DNA from: an uncultured Muribaculaceae bacterium
GTDB taxonomy: Bacteria; Bacteroidota; Bacteroidia; Bacteroidales; Muribaculaceae
NCBI GenBank assembly: GCA_947644475.1
Contig: CANRZQ010000133.1
Span: 1-7,295 of the forward strand
Reading direction: 5' to 3'
DNA length: 7,295 bases
Shown: in pieces, positions 1-6,983 of the stretch
Layout: each line of letters starts with the position of its first letter
Numbering within the stretch: the first letter of the stretch is position 1
Position numbers and translations under genes: made by a program
Notes under the pieces: generated by a model
What the model was told of the DNA's origin: nothing
The model's database searches: none
The model's input: only the letters and a program-made list of their open reading frames with translations

Positions 1-43
1 CCTCCGGATTGTGATTATTTTTTTCACAATCCGGAGGATTGTG
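1..43. repeat. Overlapping, mutually exclusive hairpins at the window edge
   Basis: Positions 1-14 and 24-37 form a perfect 14-bp inverted repeat (arm CCTCCGGATTGTGA) around a 9-nt T-rich loop. The right arm can instead pair downstream: CACAATCC at 25-32 is perfectly complementary to GGATTGTG at 36-43, with loop GGA. The two hairpins share an arm and cannot coexist. No T-tract follows on the plus strand, so a classical plus-strand terminator is not supported. The element lies upstream of the first promoter, so it is probably not in the leader of the downstream gene. It may belong to the 3' end of a gene outside the window, on either strand, or be an intergenic palindrome. Positions 44-136 hold nothing else I can support. 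Confidence 0.6.
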
Positions 44-136
44 TTCCTATCGGGTGGATTCACTCACCGCCTGTTAAATAATAATGCACCGGAATTACGG
101 CTTGTGCCGAAAAAGACAATAAATAGAATCAATTAA

Positions 137-168
137 TTAGATAATCTCCAAATTTTTCGTTACATTTG
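137..168 (+). promoter_or_regulatory. Bacteroidota-type promoter of the first GH81 gene
   Basis: The -7 element TACATTTG at 161-168 fits the Bacteroidota consensus TAnnTTTG exactly. Exactly 20 bp upstream, TTAG at 137-140 matches three of four bases of the -33 TTTG element. The region is AT-rich compared with the coding sequence. Transcription would start about 7 nt after the -7 box, giving a leader of roughly 30 nt before the ATG. Spacing is the same as in the promoter of the second gene. Confidence 0.65.
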
Positions 169-188
169 CGGTCATAAAATCGTTAACC

Positions 189-205
189 CAATCTTACCAC
201 GAAAA
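189..205 (+). promoter_or_regulatory. A-rich translation start leader without Shine-Dalgarno
   Basis: The bases before the ATG, CAATCTT followed by ACCACGAAAA, have no GGAGG-like ribosome site. They resemble the leader of the second gene (CAATCTT, then TATCACGAAAA). An A-rich upstream context is typical of Bacteroidota translation starts. The shared leader supports the ATG at 206 as the start and indicates that the duplication included this segment. Confidence 0.55.
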
Positions 206-3106
206 ATGTCATTGAAATTATCCCTTACGGCGGCTGCCGTGGCGCTTGTCGCTATGCAAGCCTCGGCCGGCATTGTGCAGGCCGGAAGCGGCAGTTACAC
301 TACTGTGTTTCCCGGCACTGACGCTGCCGGGCGAAACAGTTTCCCTAACGCAACACCTCTCGTGACAGGCAAAGCCGCGGGGCGGCCTGTGCCCACCAAC
401 GACTGGTGGTCGCCCAAACTGACTACGGCTGTTCCCAACAATATGTTCAACTATCCTATGGGTGTGCGCACGCTCATGGATGGCTTCGACATGCAGAAAA
501 CAATGTTCAACCAGGCACAGTCGGTGGAGAACTCCGTTCTTATCTCCACAGCCGGAATCACCGCCGCCGAGTCGAAGGTGAGCGACTACACCGACTGGAC
601 CGTTACGTTCAACCGCACCCAAGGCGACAAATGGATGGAGGCCACCTTTGGCATCGGCATGCCCATGGCCTATTTCACCAAGAGCGACAATGCCGGCGAC
701 GTCACTGTCGCGTTCAACGGGCAGGCATCGGCCGACGGCAATATCCTTATAGTCACGGGAAGTTACAACGGTGCCTCTTTTGCCGTCTATGCTCCTTCGG
801 GCTCGACATGGACCGTCGAGGGAAAGACGGCGAAGTCGGACCTTGGCGGCCGCAACTATTGGTCGGCGGCAATGCTCCCCGACAATGCCAATGCCTCGGC
901 GCAGGCCCGGGCATGGGCGTCGAGCGCGTTTGCGTTTCCGGCCGACACTCGTGCCGAGTGGACCTACGACCCGGCCAAGGGCGGCGTGACCACACGCTAT
1001 GTAGTGACCGTCGACAACAAGGAAGGCACGGGCACAGCCCTCATGGGCCTTTTGCCGCACCAGTGGGCCAACCTTGATGCCGCCACGTCGCTTCCCTCGG
1101 ATGCTCCTGAATTCAAAACCGTCCGTGGCCAACTCAAAATGTTGCAAGCCAATGAATTCACCACATGGCTTCCTTTCCATGGAATCCTGCCGACGCTTCC
1201 GGCAGTGAGTGAAGACACCGACGGATATTCCGTAGACGAACTCAAAAAACTCATCAACGAGGTAATAGACGACAATGGCTTCGACCCCTGGACCGACAGT
1301 TACAACGACGGCCAGTTGCTCAACCGCATGGTGCAGACGGCCCGAATAGCCGATGAGGCCGGTCTTGTGGAAGAAAGCGCAAAGATGCGCACCCTTATCC
1401 GCGAGAAACTCGAAGACTGGCTCTCGTACGAGACAGGCGAAGTCGCATTCCTGTTTTATTATCACGAGCCCTACGGCGCGCTTCTGGGCTACCCCTCCGG
1501 CCACGGTCAGGACAGCAATATCAACGACCATCATTTCCATTGGGGCTACATCATAGGCGCTGCCGCCTATATAGGCCAGAGCGACCCCGAATGGGCCGCC
1601 TCGTGGGGCCCGATGGTTGACCTGCTCGTGCGCGACGCCGCTTCGGCCGACCGCAACGACCCGCTGTTCCCCTATCAACGCTCGTTCAGCCCCTATGCCG
1701 GCCACTGCTGGGCCAACGGCTTCGGCACATCCGGCCCCGGCAACGACCAGGAGTCGACCTCCGAGGCCATGCAGTTCCATTCCAACCTGCTCCACTGGGC
1801 CGAGGTGACGGGCAACAAGGCCCTGCGTGACCAGGCCGTGTATATGTATGTGACCGAGGTGTCGGCAACAAACGAATATTGGTTCGACCGCGAGCATCGC
1901 AATTTCGACTCCTCCTACAACCACTTCCTCGCATCGCGCGTATTCACCAACGGCTATGACTATGAGAACTTTTGGGGCGGAGGCGCAGCCGGTTCGCTCG
2001 GCATCGAAATCTATCCTGTGCATGCCGGTTCGTTCTATCTTGCCGACGACGCCAAGTGGGCCGACAGTTACTGGAACGCAATGTGCTCTGAGACAGGAAT
2101 CCTCAACAAAGACACCAACCCCAACATATGGTACGACACATGGTGGAAATTCCTTGCCATGATACGTCCCGAAAAAGCCCTCGAACTCTATGATGCCTAT
2201 CCCGACCGCACGATGAAATTCGGCGTGTCGCAGGCCCATACCTATCAGTGGCTCCATGCCCTTGCCTCGCTCGGACGTGCCAACCGCAGGCTCACTGCCG
2301 ACTGCCCGACTGCAATGGCCTTCGACAAGGGCGATGTGCGCACCTATGCCGTGCACAACTATTCCGACGCCGACATCACCGTTAAGTTCAGCGACGGCTT
2401 CACCATGGCGGCTCCTGCCGGCAAACTCACCACAGCCACCGGCGTGAACCCCGACCCCGTCGAAGAACTGCCCGACACCCCCGGAGGACCCACCGATCCT
2501 ACCGACCCCGACACCCCCGACAATCCCGACAATCCCGGCGCAGGCTCTTGCACCTACACCGACACCGAGGCATCCGACGGCTCATTCTCCGGCCCCTACA
2601 CCGTGAAATTCACCACGAAAGGCAACGCCGTGGAAATCACCGCCCGCTTCGACGGCTCTTATGTCGGCATCGACCCGTGCTACCTCTTCGATGAGACCGA
2701 CGGCTTCCGCGAAATCATGATGACGAAATCCGGCGATATGACCTGGACCTACACATTAAATAATATAGCCGCCGGCACCACCCTGCGCGTGCGGGTGAAA
2801 CTGCCCTACGCAGGAGGCCTCGGCGTGACGAAATATCTCACCTACACCATTGGCGAAGATTGCGACCAATCGGGCATCGCGGACGCCGCCGCTTCTTCGA
2901 TAGATTTCCGCTATGACGGTTCGACGGTAGAAATATCTGCCGACGGTGCCGGAGTGGCCCAGGCATATTCGGTCGACGGCCGTGCCGTAGCCTCGCGCAT
3001 GTTCACAGATGCAGTCGCTATCGACACGCAATCGTGGGCGTCGGGAGTCTACATCATCCTTGTCGACACCCCCTGCGGCTCGCGCACATTCCGCATCATC
3101 AAATAG
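206..3106 (+). CDS. Secreted GH81 endo-beta-1,3-glucanase with one accessory domain and T9SS-type tail
   Basis: A 966-residue protein predicted to hydrolyse internal beta-1,3-glucan linkages outside the cell (GH81 is an inverting family). Residues 1-21 look like a signal peptide, with Lys4, a hydrophobic core and an ASA|G cleavage site. The GH81 module spans about 25-745: an N-terminal beta-sandwich part beginning near PTNDWW (63-68), then an alpha-helical barrel. Catalytic signatures are DHHFHWG (441-447, candidate acid Asp441) and DQESTSEA (514-521, candidates Glu516 and Glu520). GHCWANG (499-505) has Cys where I recall Ser in the family. A Pro/Asp/Thr-rich linker (about 750-779) leads to an accessory domain (about 781-886) bounded by Cys782 and Cys886; its AGGLGVTKYLTYTIG stretch resembles a domain I recall from Bacteroidota and flavobacterial glycanases, role unproven but probably binding. 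Residues 896-966 resemble a T9SS type A sorting domain ending GSRTFRIIK. The ATG is the first in frame after the promoter. Its paralogue lies downstream. GH81 is near certain, exact substrate inferred. Confidence 0.93.
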   Translation: MSLKLSLTAAAVALVAMQASAGIVQAGSGSYTTVFPGTDAAGRNSFPNATPLVTGKAAGRPVPTNDWWSPKLTTAVPNNMFNYPMGVRTLMDGFDMQKTMFNQAQSVENSVLISTAGITAAESKVSDYTDWTVTFNRTQGDKWMEATFGIGMPMAYFTKSDNAGDVTVAFNGQASADGNILIVTGSYNGASFAVYAPSGSTWTVEGKTAKSDLGGRNYWSAAMLPDNANASAQARAWASSAFAFPADTRAEWTYDPAKGGVTTRYVVTVDNKEGTGTALMGLLPHQWANLDAATSLPSDAPEFKTVRGQLKMLQANEFTTWLPFHGILPTLPAVSEDTDGYSVDELKKLINEVIDDNGFDPWTDSYNDGQLLNRMVQTARIADEAGLVEESAKMRTLIREKLEDWLSYETGEVAFLFYYHEPYGALLGYPSGHGQDSNINDHHFHWGYIIGAAAYIGQSDPEWAASWGPMVDLLVRDAASADRNDPLFPYQRSFSPYAGHCWANGFGTSGPGNDQESTSEAMQFHSNLLHWAEVTGNKALRDQAVYMYVTEVSATNEYWFDREHRNFDSSYNHFLASRVFTNGYDYENFWGGGAAGSLGIEIYPVHAGSFYLADDAKWADSYWNAMCSETGILNKDTNPNIWYDTWWKFLAMIRPEKALELYDAYPDRTMKFGVSQAHTYQWLHALASLGRANRRLTADCPTAMAFDKGDVRTYAVHNYSDADITVKFSDGFTMAAPAGKLTTATGVNPDPVEELPDTPGGPTDPTDPDTPDNPDNPGAGSCTYTDTEASDGSFSGPYTVKFTTKGNAVEITARFDGSYVGIDPCYLFDETDGFREIMMTKSGDMTWTYTLNNIAAGTTLRVRVKLPYAGGLGVTKYLTYTIGEDCDQSGIADAAASSIDFRYDGSTVEISADGAGVAQAYSVDGRAVASRMFTDAVAIDTQSWASGVYIILVDTPCGSRTFRIIK

Positions 3107-3151
3107 TTTAGGTGAGGGTGTGTAAAAAAGGCTGTTTATGCCAAGATTGTA

Positions 3152-3173
3152 GGGACGCACGGCTCGTGCGTCC
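3152..3173. repeat. REP-like hairpin, left copy
   Basis: GGACGCACG at 3153-3161 pairs perfectly with CGTGCGTCC at 3165-3173 around the 3-nt loop GCT. It is preceded by GTAGG, the same head found on the right copy (minus strand) and downstream of the second gene. No T-tract follows, so it is more likely a palindromic repeat than a terminator. Confidence 0.7.
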
Positions 3174-3218
3174 TCAGATAAACAATTGATTGTTAAATAA
3201 ATATCAATATAGATTTTC

Positions 3219-3240
3219 GGACGCACGGGCCGTACGTCCC
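3219..3240. repeat. REP-like hairpin, right copy in opposite orientation
   Basis: GGACGCACGG at 3219-3228 pairs with CCGTACGTCC at 3230-3239, one mismatch, around a single G. Read on the minus strand it is headed by GTAGGGACGTACGG, so it is the inverted partner of the hairpin at 3152-3173. The two sit head-out around an AT-rich spacer of about 45 bp, the layout of paired REP elements. Confidence 0.65.
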
Positions 3241-3279
3241 TACCCTTGATATTTTGACACACCCTCAAAATAATACTTT

Positions 3280-3310
3280 GCCATCGGCTTCACAGCCGGT
3301 GGCTTTTTTT
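3280..3310 (+). terminator. Rho-independent terminator after the first GH81 gene
   Basis: Arms GCCATCGGCT (3280-3289) and AGCCGGTGGC (3294-3303) pair over 10 positions, one of them a U-G wobble in RNA, with loop TCAC. Seven Ts follow at 3304-3310. It lies about 170 nt after the stop codon and ends 13 nt before the next -33 element, so it separates transcription of the two genes. The transcript of the first gene would therefore include the inverted-repeat element in its 3' UTR. Confidence 0.88.
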
Positions 3311-3323
3311 ATATTGAGCCAAA

Positions 3324-3355
3324 TTTGTTAATTCTCTTAAATTGCAGTATCTTTG
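3324..3355 (+). promoter_or_regulatory. Bacteroidota-type promoter of the second GH81 gene
   Basis: TTTG at 3324-3327 and TATCTTTG at 3348-3355 are exact matches to the -33 and -7 consensus of Bacteroidota primary-sigma promoters, separated by 20 bp. Transcription would start near 3362, leaving a leader of about 44 nt. It matches the consensus better than the promoter of the first gene. It sits just after the terminator, so the second gene is its own transcription unit. Confidence 0.8.
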
Positions 3356-3387
3356 CACCCGAAAATCTATTTTTATCCAAACAATCA

Positions 3388-3405
3388 CAATCTTTATCAC
3401 GAAAA
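3388..3405 (+). promoter_or_regulatory. A-rich translation start leader without Shine-Dalgarno
   Basis: CAATCTT followed by TATCACGAAAA directly precedes the ATG at 3406 and nearly repeats the leader of the first gene. There is no Shine-Dalgarno match. An in-frame TTG at 3325 would extend the protein by 27 residues, but it overlaps the -33 promoter element and its residues do not look like a signal peptide. The ATG is therefore chosen. Confidence 0.65.
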
Positions 3406-6400
3406 ATGTTTTCAAAAATTACATTTAGTGTAATTTCCGCGCTTGTCGCCATGCCTGTTTCGGCCGAAATAGTGCAGGTTGGCAGCGGCAGTTATACTAC
3501 TGTCTTTCCCGGGACTGATGTCGCAGGCCGCAACAGTTATCCCAACGCAACGCCTCTTGTTACAGGCGAGGCAGCCAAACGTCCTATCCCGACCAACGAC
3601 TGGTGGTCGTCGAAACTGAACACATCGGTTCCCAACAACATGTTCAACTATCCCCTGGGTGTGCGCACGCTCATGGAAGGTTTCGACCTCCAAAAATCTA
3701 TGACAGGGCAGGCCCAATCGGTGGAAGGCTCAATAATAATGACCGCTGCCGGCATCACAAATGCCGAGCCGAAAGTAAGCGGCCACACCGACTGGACCGT
3801 TACCTTCAACCGCACCCAGGATGGCAAATGGATGGAAGCCACCTATGGCGTGGGTATGCCTATGGTATATTTCACCAAGAGCGACAACGCCGGCGACGTC
3901 ACAGTCTCAATCAACGGCCAGGCATCGGTCGACGGCAACATTCTTCTTGTAAAGGGCAGTTACAACGGAGCCTCTTTTGCTATCTATGCTCCTTCCGGCT
4001 CGACATGGACCGTAAACGGCAAGACGGCTACCTCGAACCTTGGCGGACGCAACTACTGGTCGGCAGTGATGCTTCCCGACAATGTCGACGCCTCGGCACA
4101 AGCAAAGGCATGGGCTTCGAGCGCGTTTGCATTCCCGGCCGACACTCGCGCCGAGTGGACATATGACGCTGCCAAGGGCGGCGTGACTACACGTTATGTC
4201 GTTACCGTCGACAACAAGGAAGGCTCCGGCAAAGCCCTTATGGGCCTTTTGCCTCACCATTGGGCCAACCTCGACGGCTCGTTCTCCGTTCCGGCCGGAG
4301 CACCCGAGTATAAGACTATCCGCGGCCAGCTCAAAATGGTACAGGCTAACGAGTTTTCGACATGGCTGCCGTTCCACGGCATCCTGCCTACACTCCCCGC
4401 AGTGGCCGACGGCACAGGCGGCTTCTCCATCGCCGAACTAAAAAGCCTCACGGCAGAAGTAATCAACGGCACCGGATTCCAGGATTGGACCGACAGTTAC
4501 AACGACGGACAGTTGCTCAACCGCCAGGTACAGACCGCGCGCATAGCCGACGAGGCCGGACTCACCGCCGAGAGTGAGAAATTGCGCGCCAATATCCGCA
4601 CCCGCCTCGAAAAATGGCTTTCATGTAACGCGGGTGATATCGCTTTCATGTTTTACTATCATGAACCTTATGGCACGCTTCTGGGCTATCCCGCCGGCCA
4701 CGGTCAGGACAGCAATATCAACGACCACCATTTCCATTGGGGCTACATCATAGGCGCAGCCGCCTACATAGCACAGACCGACCAGGACTGGGGTGCGAAG
4801 TGGGGGCCGATGGTCGACCTGCTCGTGCGCGACGCCGCCTCGGCCGACCGCAACGACCCGATGTTCCCTTACCAGCGTTCGTTCAGCCCCTATGCCGGCC
4901 ACTGCTGGGCCAACGGCTTACCCACCTCTGGCCCCGGTAACGACCAGGAGTCGACATCGGAATCGATGCAATTCCACTCCAATCTGCTCCATTGGGCTGA
5001 GGTTACAGGCAACAAGGCGCTACGCGACCAGGCAATATATATGTACGTCACCGAGCAGTCGGCGGTGAATGAATACTGGTTCGACATCGAGCACCGTAAT
5101 TTCGATGCAAGTTATCCTAATTTCCTTGCATCACGCGTGTTAACAAATGGATACGACTACGAGAACTTCTGGGGTGGCGGCGCAGCCGGTTCGCTTGGCA
5201 TCCATATCTATCCCATCCATGCCGGTTCGTTCTATCTTGCCGACAACGCAAAGTGGGCCGCTGAATACTGGAAAACTATGTGCAATGAGACAGGAATTTT
5301 GAAAAAGGAGCAAAATGGTAACATTTGGTACGACTCATGGTGGAAATTCCTTGCCATGCTCGATGCCGAGAAAGCCATTAAACTCTACACCGACTATACA
5401 TACCGTGATATAAAATTCGGCGTGTCGCAGGCTCAGACCTACCAGTGGCTCTATGCCATGGCGTCGCTCGGCCGCGCCAACCGCCGGCTCACCGCCGACT
5501 GCCCCATGGCAATGGCTTTCGATAAGGGCGATGTCCGCACCTATGCCGTGCATAACTATTCATCGGCCGACATCACCGTGAAGTTCAGCGACGGCTTCAC
5601 CATGACGGCAAAGGCCGGAAAACTCACCACCGCCACCGGAAAGAATCCCGACCCTGTCGAGGACCTCGACATACCCGACGTGCCCGATCCCACGCCTGTC
5701 GTGCCGGTTGTCGTGCCGGCCGCTCCGGCTCCGAAGCACGACGCTGCAAACGTTAAGAGCGTGTTCAGCGGCGCATACGCATCGGTGGCTCCTGCGCTCA
5801 ATGTGGGCTCGTGGAACCAGTCGACTGTCGGCACGGTAGAGGCATGCGGAGGCGACGACGCCTACAAATTCTCCAAATTCAATTATGTAGGCCTGCAAGT
5901 GGATGAAAACAATGGCACTGTCGATGTCTCCGACATGAAATACCTCCATGTCGACCTGTTTGCTCCCTTGGCGATGGACATCAATATCTATCCCATCTCT
6001 CTCAATCCTACACAGGATAAGGACGTGGTGAAAAAGCATCTCGAGGCCGGCGTGTGGAATTCGTTTGATATTCTCCTGTCGGATTTCCCGAATGTAAAGT
6101 TTGCAGACTTCGGACAGATTAAATTCGACGGCGGCAACGGCTCGCAGACCTTCTATCTCGACAATCTCTATTTCTGGACCGACGGCGAGGGAGGAGAGAC
6201 CCCAGTTGAGCCCGATCCCGTCGACCCGGATGTGATTCCCGCCGCTCCCGAACCCGAACATGCAGCCGGCGACGTGAAAAGTTTCTTCAGCGGCAAGTAC
6301 GAGCCTGCCATGTCGGGCATGTTTGTCGGAGGCTGGGGCCAGGCGACCAAGCACACGCTCGTTACGCTCGGCGACGGCGACGAGGCCTACAAGTTTGAGA

Positions 6401-6975
6401 ACTTCAACTATTTTGGCTTCCAGCTGCCCGGAGACGCCACCGTGGATGTCTCCGACATGGAATACCTGCATGTCGACCTCTACGCGCCCGAGGCCATGAG
6501 CCTGCGCATTGTGCCCATCTCGCTCAATCCCACTGTTGATGACAGGGGTGTGACCAAAAGCCTTGAAGCGGGCAAATGGAACTCGTTTGACATCGCATTG
6601 TCGGAATTCAACAGCACTCTCTCACGTGCCGCCGGCGATGTTGATTTCACGAAACTTGGGCAGTTCAAGTTTGACGGCGGCTCGGGACAGACCTTCTATC
6701 TCGACAACCTCTATCTCCGCAAGGCCCCGGGCACCACTACCGGCATCGCCGATGCTGAAAACGTTCCCGTAATCTTCCGCCGTGACGGTTCTACGGCCTT
6801 TATATATGCCGATGGCCGTGCAACGGTCCATGCCTATACTGCCGACGGCCGTGCCGTGACAGCGGAATCGTTTGCCGATACCGCCGTTATAGACATGTCG
6901 GCATGGGCATCGGGCGTCTACATCATCCTCGTCGACACCCCCCGCGGCTCACGCACATTCCGCATCATCAAGTAG
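3406..6975 (+). CDS. Secreted GH81 endo-beta-1,3-glucanase with tandem beta-sandwich domains and T9SS-type tail
   Basis: A 1189-residue paralogue of the upstream enzyme, predicted to cleave internal beta-1,3-glucan bonds extracellularly. Residues 1-20 form a signal peptide (Lys4, hydrophobic core, VSA|E). The GH81 module (about 24-745) aligns without gaps to the upstream protein at about 81% identity. Candidate catalytic residues are Asp440 in DHHFHWG and Glu515/Glu519 in DQESTSES; GHCWANG is at 498-504. After a Pro/Val/Asp-rich linker (about 748-771) come two homologous domains, 772-924 and 946-1106, joined by a Pro/Asp/Glu-rich linker. Each opens AAPxPxH and ends QTFYLDNLY, a pattern I recall from domains attached to Bacteroidota laminarinases; they are probably carbohydrate-binding beta-sandwiches, unproven here. 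Residues 1119-1189 resemble a T9SS type A sorting domain ending GSRTFRIIK. The gene has its own promoter and an upstream terminator. No T-tract terminator is visible downstream, only palindromic repeats. GH81 is near certain, domain roles inferred. Confidence 0.93.
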   Translation: MFSKITFSVISALVAMPVSAEIVQVGSGSYTTVFPGTDVAGRNSYPNATPLVTGEAAKRPIPTNDWWSSKLNTSVPNNMFNYPLGVRTLMEGFDLQKSMTGQAQSVEGSIIMTAAGITNAEPKVSGHTDWTVTFNRTQDGKWMEATYGVGMPMVYFTKSDNAGDVTVSINGQASVDGNILLVKGSYNGASFAIYAPSGSTWTVNGKTATSNLGGRNYWSAVMLPDNVDASAQAKAWASSAFAFPADTRAEWTYDAAKGGVTTRYVVTVDNKEGSGKALMGLLPHHWANLDGSFSVPAGAPEYKTIRGQLKMVQANEFSTWLPFHGILPTLPAVADGTGGFSIAELKSLTAEVINGTGFQDWTDSYNDGQLLNRQVQTARIADEAGLTAESEKLRANIRTRLEKWLSCNAGDIAFMFYYHEPYGTLLGYPAGHGQDSNINDHHFHWGYIIGAAAYIAQTDQDWGAKWGPMVDLLVRDAASADRNDPMFPYQRSFSPYAGHCWANGLPTSGPGNDQESTSESMQFHSNLLHWAEVTGNKALRDQAIYMYVTEQSAVNEYWFDIEHRNFDASYPNFLASRVLTNGYDYENFWGGGAAGSLGIHIYPIHAGSFYLADNAKWAAEYWKTMCNETGILKKEQNGNIWYDSWWKFLAMLDAEKAIKLYTDYTYRDIKFGVSQAQTYQWLYAMASLGRANRRLTADCPMAMAFDKGDVRTYAVHNYSSADITVKFSDGFTMTAKAGKLTTATGKNPDPVEDLDIPDVPDPTPVVPVVVPAAPAPKHDAANVKSVFSGAYASVAPALNVGSWNQSTVGTVEACGGDDAYKFSKFNYVGLQVDENNGTVDVSDMKYLHVDLFAPLAMDINIYPISLNPTQDKDVVKKHLEAGVWNSFDILLSDFPNVKFADFGQIKFDGGNGSQTFYLDNLYFWTDGEGGETPVEPDPVDPDVIPAAPEPEHAAGDVKSFFSGKYEPAMSGMFVGGWGQATKHTLVTLGDGDEAYKFENFNYFGFQLPGDATVDVSDMEYLHVDLYAPEAMSLRIVPISLNPTVDDRGVTKSLEAGKWNSFDIALSEFNSTLSRAAGDVDFTKLGQFKFDGGSGQTFYLDNLYLRKAPGTTTGIADAENVPVIFRRDGSTAFIYADGRATVHAYTADGRAVTAESFADTAVIDMSAWASGVYIILVDTPRGSRTFRIIK
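5719..6177 (+). repeat. Accessory domain repeat A within the second GH81 gene
   Basis: Encodes residues 772-924, the first of two tandem homologous domains. Shared landmarks with copy B are AAPxPxH at the start, VKSxFSGxY, AYKFxxFNYxG, TVDVSDMxYLHVDL, a PISLNPT turn, LEAGxWNSFDI, and FDGGxxQTFYLDNLY at the end. The copies agree at roughly half of positions by eye, so the duplication is not recent. Confidence 0.8.
6241..6723 (+). repeat. Accessory domain repeat B within the second GH81 gene
   Basis: Encodes residues 946-1106, the second copy. It carries a short insertion relative to copy A before the final strands, around SRAAGDVDFTK (residues 1073-1083). It is followed after a very short link by the sorting domain. 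Confidence 0.8.
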
Positions 6976-6983
6976 AGCGGGAA

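Larger units (their letters stand above)
3114..3266. repeat. 153-bp inverted-repeat element with nested REP-like hairpins
   Basis: The element starts 7 bp after the stop codon. The ends are perfect 10-bp inverted repeats, GAGGGTGTGT at 3114-3123 and ACACACCCTC at 3257-3266, and pairing continues inward with one mismatch plus four A/T pairs. A second arm pair lies inside: GTAGGGACGCACGG (3149-3162) against CCGTACGTCCCTAC (3230-3243), one mismatch. The centre is AT-rich (about 3174-3218). No open frame of its own and no clear target-site duplication is visible. It could be a MITE-like or REP-pair (BIME-like) element, and it would also fold as RNA at the 3' end of the first gene's transcript. 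Mobility is inference. Confidence 0.7.

Noticed and set aside
51..114. Weak stems GGTG/CACC near 52-75 and CGGC/GCCG near 100-114
   Set aside because: Only 4 bp each, easily found by chance, with no regulatory context.
218..2356. 712-codon open frame on the minus strand opposite the first GH81 gene
   Set aside because: It is the antisense of a clear GH81 gene with catalytic motifs, lacks any recognisable domain, and a similar but fragmented antisense frame appears opposite the paralogue. Codon bias of the sense strand explains it.
2756..3268. 170-codon minus-strand open frame over the end of the first gene and the intergenic repeat
   Set aside because: It runs through the inverted-repeat element and the antisense of the sorting domain, with no start signal and no recognisable product.
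3325..3405. 27-residue upstream extension of the second GH81 gene from a TTG start
   Set aside because: It overlaps the -33/-7 promoter, and the ATG at 3406 has a good signal peptide and a leader matching the first gene.
5560..6471. 303-codon open frame on the minus strand opposite the accessory domains of the second gene
   Set aside because: It is antisense to the duplicated domains, which are in frame with the rest of the GH81 protein; no promoter, start context or domain is visible.
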